Shown here in pieces: positions 25,861-32,729 of a stretch of DNA of 32,729 bases. The notes under the pieces are model-generated. The model ran no database searches. It saw only the letters and a program-made list of their open reading frames with translations, and had not been told where the DNA came from. This DNA comes from Pseudomonadota bacterium. Its GTDB lineage: Bacteria; Desulfobacterota; Desulfobulbia; Desulfobulbales; CALZHT01. The position numbers and the translations under genes were made by a program. How positions within the stretch are numbered: position 1 is the stretch's first letter; each line of letters begins with the position of its first letter. Location of the stretch: the NCBI GenBank assembly GCA_018823135.1, contig JAHJJF010000005.1, positions 1-32,729 on the forward strand, written 5' to 3'.

Positions 25861-26412
25861 CTACCCTTCAAACCTCAGATTGAATACGCATTGCTCGTCT
25901 CCATGAATCATGCATCTTGTCTGACTGTGTTCGATGGGCACCCCATAATGATCGGCAAGCCCGTCAATGAGTCCCTCCACAAGATAACACAATTTTCGTG
26001 CAGAGGAATATTTCATGACAAGGGTATCAGCAAAAGGATCTTCGGCAGAAAATTTCGGGGTCTCGGCATCTTTATAGAGTTTGACGATTTCGATGTGGTG
26101 GATGAAATCAACCGTCTTCAGAAAATCCTTCGGATGGCTGTAGGGACTGAAAAACCGGGGGTACCTTTCGACGAGTTTCGGGATGGCATATCTGCCGAAG
26201 GCACGGAAAACATCAGGCACAGAATTGTCCAGCAATCGCGCTGTTTCAGCAACGATTTGCATGAAGTCTTCATCAGGGTATGTCCCGGGACCGACGATAA
26301 CTCCGGGGTCCCCCATCTTCAGCTGGCATCGCGACAGCACCCCCTCATATTCATCCTCACCGTAATTGTCTGTAATAAAGCCTTCCAGCAGATTGAAGAT
26401 AATACCCTTCAT
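25861..26412 (-). CDS. H-NOX heme nitric-oxide sensor
   Basis: A 183 aa stand-alone H-NOX (HNOB) protein that binds heme b and senses NO, regulating a partner kinase. It starts MKGIIFNLLEGF, the family N-terminus. The proximal heme ligand is His105 in TVDFIHHIE. The heme-propionate YxSxR motif is Y135-S137-R139 (KYSSARK). The expected Pro lies at 119 (TPKF). Cys142, Cys167 and Cys175 have the same spacing as three of the structural zinc ligands described in Vibrio/Shewanella-type H-NOX proteins. I chose the ATG at 26412, six bases after GGGGGAG; a longer frame to 26550 would add 46 unrelated residues. The hybrid kinase gene follows two bases after the stop. Confidence 0.92.
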   Translation of the reverse strand: MKGIIFNLLEGFITDNYGEDEYEGVLSRCQLKMGDPGVIVGPGTYPDEDFMQIVAETARLLDNSVPDVFRAFGRYAIPKLVERYPRFFSPYSHPKDFLKTVDFIHHIEIVKLYKDAETPKFSAEDPFADTLVMKYSSARKLCYLVEGLIDGLADHYGVPIEHSQTRCMIHGDEQCVFNLRFEG

Positions 26413-26867
26413 GAGTTGCTCCCCCCGGAAAAAAAATGAATTGCATAGAGCGCGGATACTCGGCGTTGAAAAAAAAATTGTGCATCTGCCAGGGGCGGGA
26501 AAAAAGTTTATCGCACCGGCGATATTTCCATAAAAACCAAGGGTCCACAATATTATTTCTGGATCACGATTATATTATTAGCAGATTATTAATGAAAAGA
26601 CATCTCCGGAAATTACCGAGAAAACTTGAACAGAGCTATCTTTATCTCTGACATCTTGCGTCTCAACAAATGATCATTGCAATCCTCTGCCCAGCCCATG
26701 TTGTTCAATTATAATAGAAAAACAAAAAACTTACCCATTACCGGAAGTGTTTATTTGATTTTCCGCAGGCACATCTTTGAAAAAATCATATCAGATTTCT
26801 TTTTTTTTGTTTAAAGAGATGAAATACAAATTTGCTACGCCAATTCCCTGCATGAGGTTCTACGTCC
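26413..26867. promoter_or_regulatory. Divergent intergenic region between H-NOX and the RND operon
   Basis: These 455 AT-rich bases separate two divergent operons and should hold both promoters. There is a TATAAT on the minus strand (26569-26574) with a weak TTTCAT 17 bases upstream, and a TATAAT on the plus strand at 26710-26715 without a convincing -35. No ORF here is supportable, and I recognised no regulator-binding palindrome. Confidence 0.35.
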
Positions 26868-28072
26868 ATGCCCATGAAACAGTTAAAAAAGCTCATCACC
26901 AAGGCCCTGCTGGCCGGAACAGCACTCTGCTTCGTCCTGTTTCTTTTGTCCTGCGGAAAGCAGGATGAACAGAAAAAAGGCGGCAAGGGCGGCGGTCGTG
27001 CCGCCCCGGTGGAAGTGGTGGCCATAGAGCATGGCCCCATCACCCTGTTCCGGACATTTAACGGCAGCCTGGAACCCCGGGCCGAGTTTGTGGCGGCCCC
27101 GAAAGTCGGCGGCCGGGTGGAGCGGTTGGCGGTAAAGCTTGCCGACACCGTGCAAAACGGCCAGATTATTGCCGAACTGGACAATGATGAATATATCCAG
27201 GCCGTGGCCCAGGCCAGGGCAGACCTGGCGGTTGCCAACGCCAATATGGTGGAAGCGAAAAGCGCTCTGACAATCGCCGCCCGGGAATTTGAGCGGGTGG
27301 AAACTCTCAAAAAACGCGGTGTCGCCTCTGAATCCCAGTATGACGAGGCCATGGCAAACCAGTCGGCCAAACAGGCGCAGCTTGAGGTTGCCAAGGCACA
27401 GGTGACCAGGGCCGAGGCCTTTCTGGAAACCGCCAATATTCGACTGAGCTATACCAAAGTTACCGCCAACTGGTCCGGCAGTGACAACCCCCGGGTGGTG
27501 GCGGAACGCTATGTTGATGAAGGACACACGGTATCTGCCAATGCCGCTCTGCTGCTCATTGTTGAGCTGAACCCGATTACCGGCATCATCTTCGTCACGG
27601 AAAAGGATTACGCCCGTCTGCAGCCCGGCCAGACCGCCCAGCTCAGCACCGATGCCTTTCCCGGGGAAACCTTTGAAGGCCGCATCGCCCGGATCTCGCC
27701 GGTGTTCCGCCGGGAAACCCGGCAGGCCCGGGTTGAACTTACCATTGACAATCCGAAGCTCCGCCTGAAGCCGGGCATGTTTATTCGCGCCACAGTAAAA
27801 CTGGACAGTGAAATGGATGCAACGATTGTTTCCGAAGCCGCCCTGACCTCCCGCAACGATCACACCGGCATTTTTGTGGTCAACGAGGGAAAAATGACAG
27901 TCTCGTGGCGTCCCGTCCAGGTCGGCATCCGCCAGGGAGACCGCGTCCAGGTTATGGGCGAAGGACTCACCGGCCGGGTGGTTTCCCTGGGCCATCAGCT
28001 CATCGATGACGGCTCGACAATTATCATTTCTGAATCCGTTTCCGAAAACAAACCGGAAAAAGCCGCCACCCC

Positions 28073-28076
<4 letters not shown>
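26868..28076 (+). CDS. RND efflux periplasmic adaptor lipoprotein (membrane fusion protein)
   Basis: The adaptor joins the inner-membrane pump to the outer-membrane channel across the periplasm. At 402 aa it has the family order. A lipoprotein signal has lipobox LLSC with Cys29, followed by a Gly/Lys-rich spacer. The lipoyl/biotinyl half-motif lies around 77-105 ([20 protein letters not shown]). An alpha-helical hairpin (about 105-190) is rich in Ala and includes the usual [11 protein letters not shown] turn. A beta-barrel (about 220-310) and a membrane-proximal domain ending [14 protein letters not shown] follow. The ATG at 26868 is followed two codons later by another possible ATG. The permease start overlaps its stop by four bases (ATGA). 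Confidence 0.93.
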
Positions 28077-31158
<3,082 letters not shown>

Positions 31159-31162
<4 letters not shown>

Positions 31163-32729
31163 AAATAATTTTATTCAGACAAACCCGTCGCACCATCCTG
31201 TGCATACTGCCGGCCCTCCTGCTGCTCATTCCCGGCTGCCTCAAACCGGATTCCCTGCCGGTGTTCCAGTCCGGCATGCAATACCCCGAGATTTCCCCGG
31301 TAGAGGCCGTTTCAGTGTCCCGGGACCTCCAGCCGCAATTCACCGATGAAGATCCGATGGTGACCATTGCCCAGGGAAGTCTTGACCTTGCAGTGGAACA
31401 GGCCATCTGGCTTGCCCTGCGCAATAACCGCGATCTGAAAATCCAGCAGATCAAACCGATGATTGCCGGCTCCTTCGAGGCCATTGAACGGGGCGTCTAT
31501 GATCCGGAACTGTTCGGCGAACTTGAGTTTTCAAGGGAGAAGAGCAGCGAAGCCGGGATAAATGGCAGCCGAATTACAGTTATTGAAGACGATCGAACTG
31601 CCCTTATCGGCCTGCGCCAGAAATTGCCAACCGGCACAACCCTTGAGGCGGCTGTGGAGCACACCGATGATGACACAGACAACAGCGCCAGGATCGGACT
31701 CAGTATCACCCAATCACTCCTGCGCGGTCTTGGCCCTGCGGTCAATCTGGTCAGTGTCCGGCAGGCGGCGATCAACACCGCAGTATCCAATTTTGAACTC
31801 CGCGGCATCACCGAGGCGCTTTTGGCGGAAACAGAAATCGCCTATTGGAATTATGTACTGGCCGCCCGGAAAATTGATATCTTTGAACGCTCGCAGACCA
31901 TTGCCCTGCAGCAGCTTGATGAAATAGTGCAGCGCATTGAGGTGGGCACTCTGCCCCGCATCGAAGCGGCTGCCGCCAAAGCAGAAGTGGCCCGGCGCCA
32001 ACAGGCCTTAATCGATGTGCACAGCGCCCTTGAAGAAAGCCGCCTGCGTCTCCTGCGCCTGATCAATCCAGGAGAAAAAAGGCTCCTTGATCTTCAGATC
32101 AACGCCACCAGCACAGCCGAGATCAATCCGCAGTTAATTACTGATCTGGCAGACCGGTTGCTCCTTGCTGAAAAATCAAGACCTGATTTGAATGAGGCAC
32201 GCCTGCGACTGCGACAGAACCGGCTGGAAACCATCAATACCAGAAATGGCCTCCTGCCCCGGCTTGATCTCTTTATCACCCTTGGCAAGAGCGGCTATGC
32301 CGACTCCTTTTCCGAATCCTTCAAGGACCTTGACGGCAACAACCATGATTTCAGCGTTGGAATTAAACTCAGTCAGTACCTGAACAATCGGCCGGCCAGA
32401 GCCCGTGATTTCGCAGCCCGCTCCTCATGGCGTCAGGCCACGGAAGCGCTTGAAAATCTCAAGCAGATTGTAGAGCTTGACGTTCGCCTGGCGATGAATG
32501 AATTTGAACGCACTCGTCAGCAGATCGCCGCCACCCGAACTACCCGCCTGCTGCAGGAGGAAACCCTGCAAGCTGAAGAGGAACGCTTCGACGTCGGCGC
32601 CAGCACTGCCCTGCAGGTAGCCCAGGCCCAGCGCGATCTTCTGGAAAGCGCCATTGACGAGGTAGAGGCGACAATCAACTGCCGCCAGGCGCTGGTCAGC
32701 CTCTATCGTGCCGAAGGCAGCCTGCTTGA
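31159..32729 (+). CDS. TolC-like outer-membrane efflux lipoprotein (partial, runs off the window)
   Basis: The frame opens at ATG 31159, overlapping the permease stop (ATGA), and stays open for 523 codons to the window end, where the last two bases GA begin an incomplete codon; the TGA seen at the very end is out of frame. The N-terminus is a lipoprotein signal with lipobox IPGC and Cys27. The rest is the outer-membrane factor pattern of two repeated helical halves: [18 protein letters not shown] near the start, then long Ala/Gln/Glu helices, [17 protein letters not shown], and a second half with [20 protein letters not shown] and [12 protein letters not shown]. This last block normally lies close to the C-terminus, so only a few residues are missing. 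It forms the outer channel of the tripartite pump. Confidence 0.92.

Noticed and set aside
26883-27995. Long minus-strand ORF (370 codons) opposite the RND adaptor gene
   Set aside because: It is antisense to a clear adaptor gene in GC-rich DNA where stop codons are rare in shadow frames; the peptide is Gly/His-rich and has no domain.
32727-32729. TGA at the window end as the stop of the outer-membrane factor gene
   Set aside because: Counting codons from the ATG at 31159 puts this TGA out of frame; the gene continues beyond the window.

Overview
The window looks like a chromosomal stretch from a Gram-negative bacterium, most likely a Desulfobacterota (delta-proteobacterial) lineage such as Desulfobulbales. 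This placement rests on general protein character: a KamA-type lysine aminomutase, an H-NOX/hybrid-kinase pair with a CLCG-type GAF domain, a ZapB-like/ZapA/6S arrangement and three lipoproteins. No rRNA or marker gene settles it. Coding density is high and no intact mobile element is present.

Left part (1-8605), almost all on the minus strand: the tail of a TPR-like protein (plus strand), an unrecognised lipoprotein, tyrS, ribonuclease Y, a long AT-rich gap that ends in a 6S RNA gene, zapA, a ZapB-like coiled-coil gene, a short GlmU-like uridylyltransferase that lacks its acetyltransferase half, and the bifunctional NAD(P)HX repair enzyme. Reading 3' to 5' this is housekeeping: metabolite repair, cell-wall precursor supply, division, 6S regulation, RNA decay and translation.

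Middle part (8606-19121), all on the plus strand: an archease-RtcB RNA-ligase pair; a membrane CHASE2-TPR Ser/Thr kinase with its PP2C phosphatase; a small DUF2905 membrane protein; then a cluster of true lysine 2,3-aminomutase (kamA), a D-Ala-D-Ala-ligase-like ATP-grasp protein, and an ATP-grasp protein fused to a GNAT acetyltransferase. The last three read as a beta-lysine pathway in which beta-lysine is acetylated and/or joined to another amino acid. It is the best candidate here for an undescribed system.

Right part (19164-32729): a minus-strand operon of a zinc-ribbon protein, a PIF1-like helicase with HRDC and HTH domains, and a SixA-type phosphatase; a 675-base gap holding a decayed phage-type integrase C-terminus beside an intact tRNA-Arg(CCU); a minus-strand H-NOX gas sensor tightly coupled to a soluble hybrid histidine kinase; and a plus-strand tripartite RND efflux operon (adaptor, permease, outer-membrane factor) with 4-base overlaps, the last gene running off the window end.

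Gene identities come from recognising motifs by eye. No database search was run. Promoter and operon statements are inferences from spacing and sequence.
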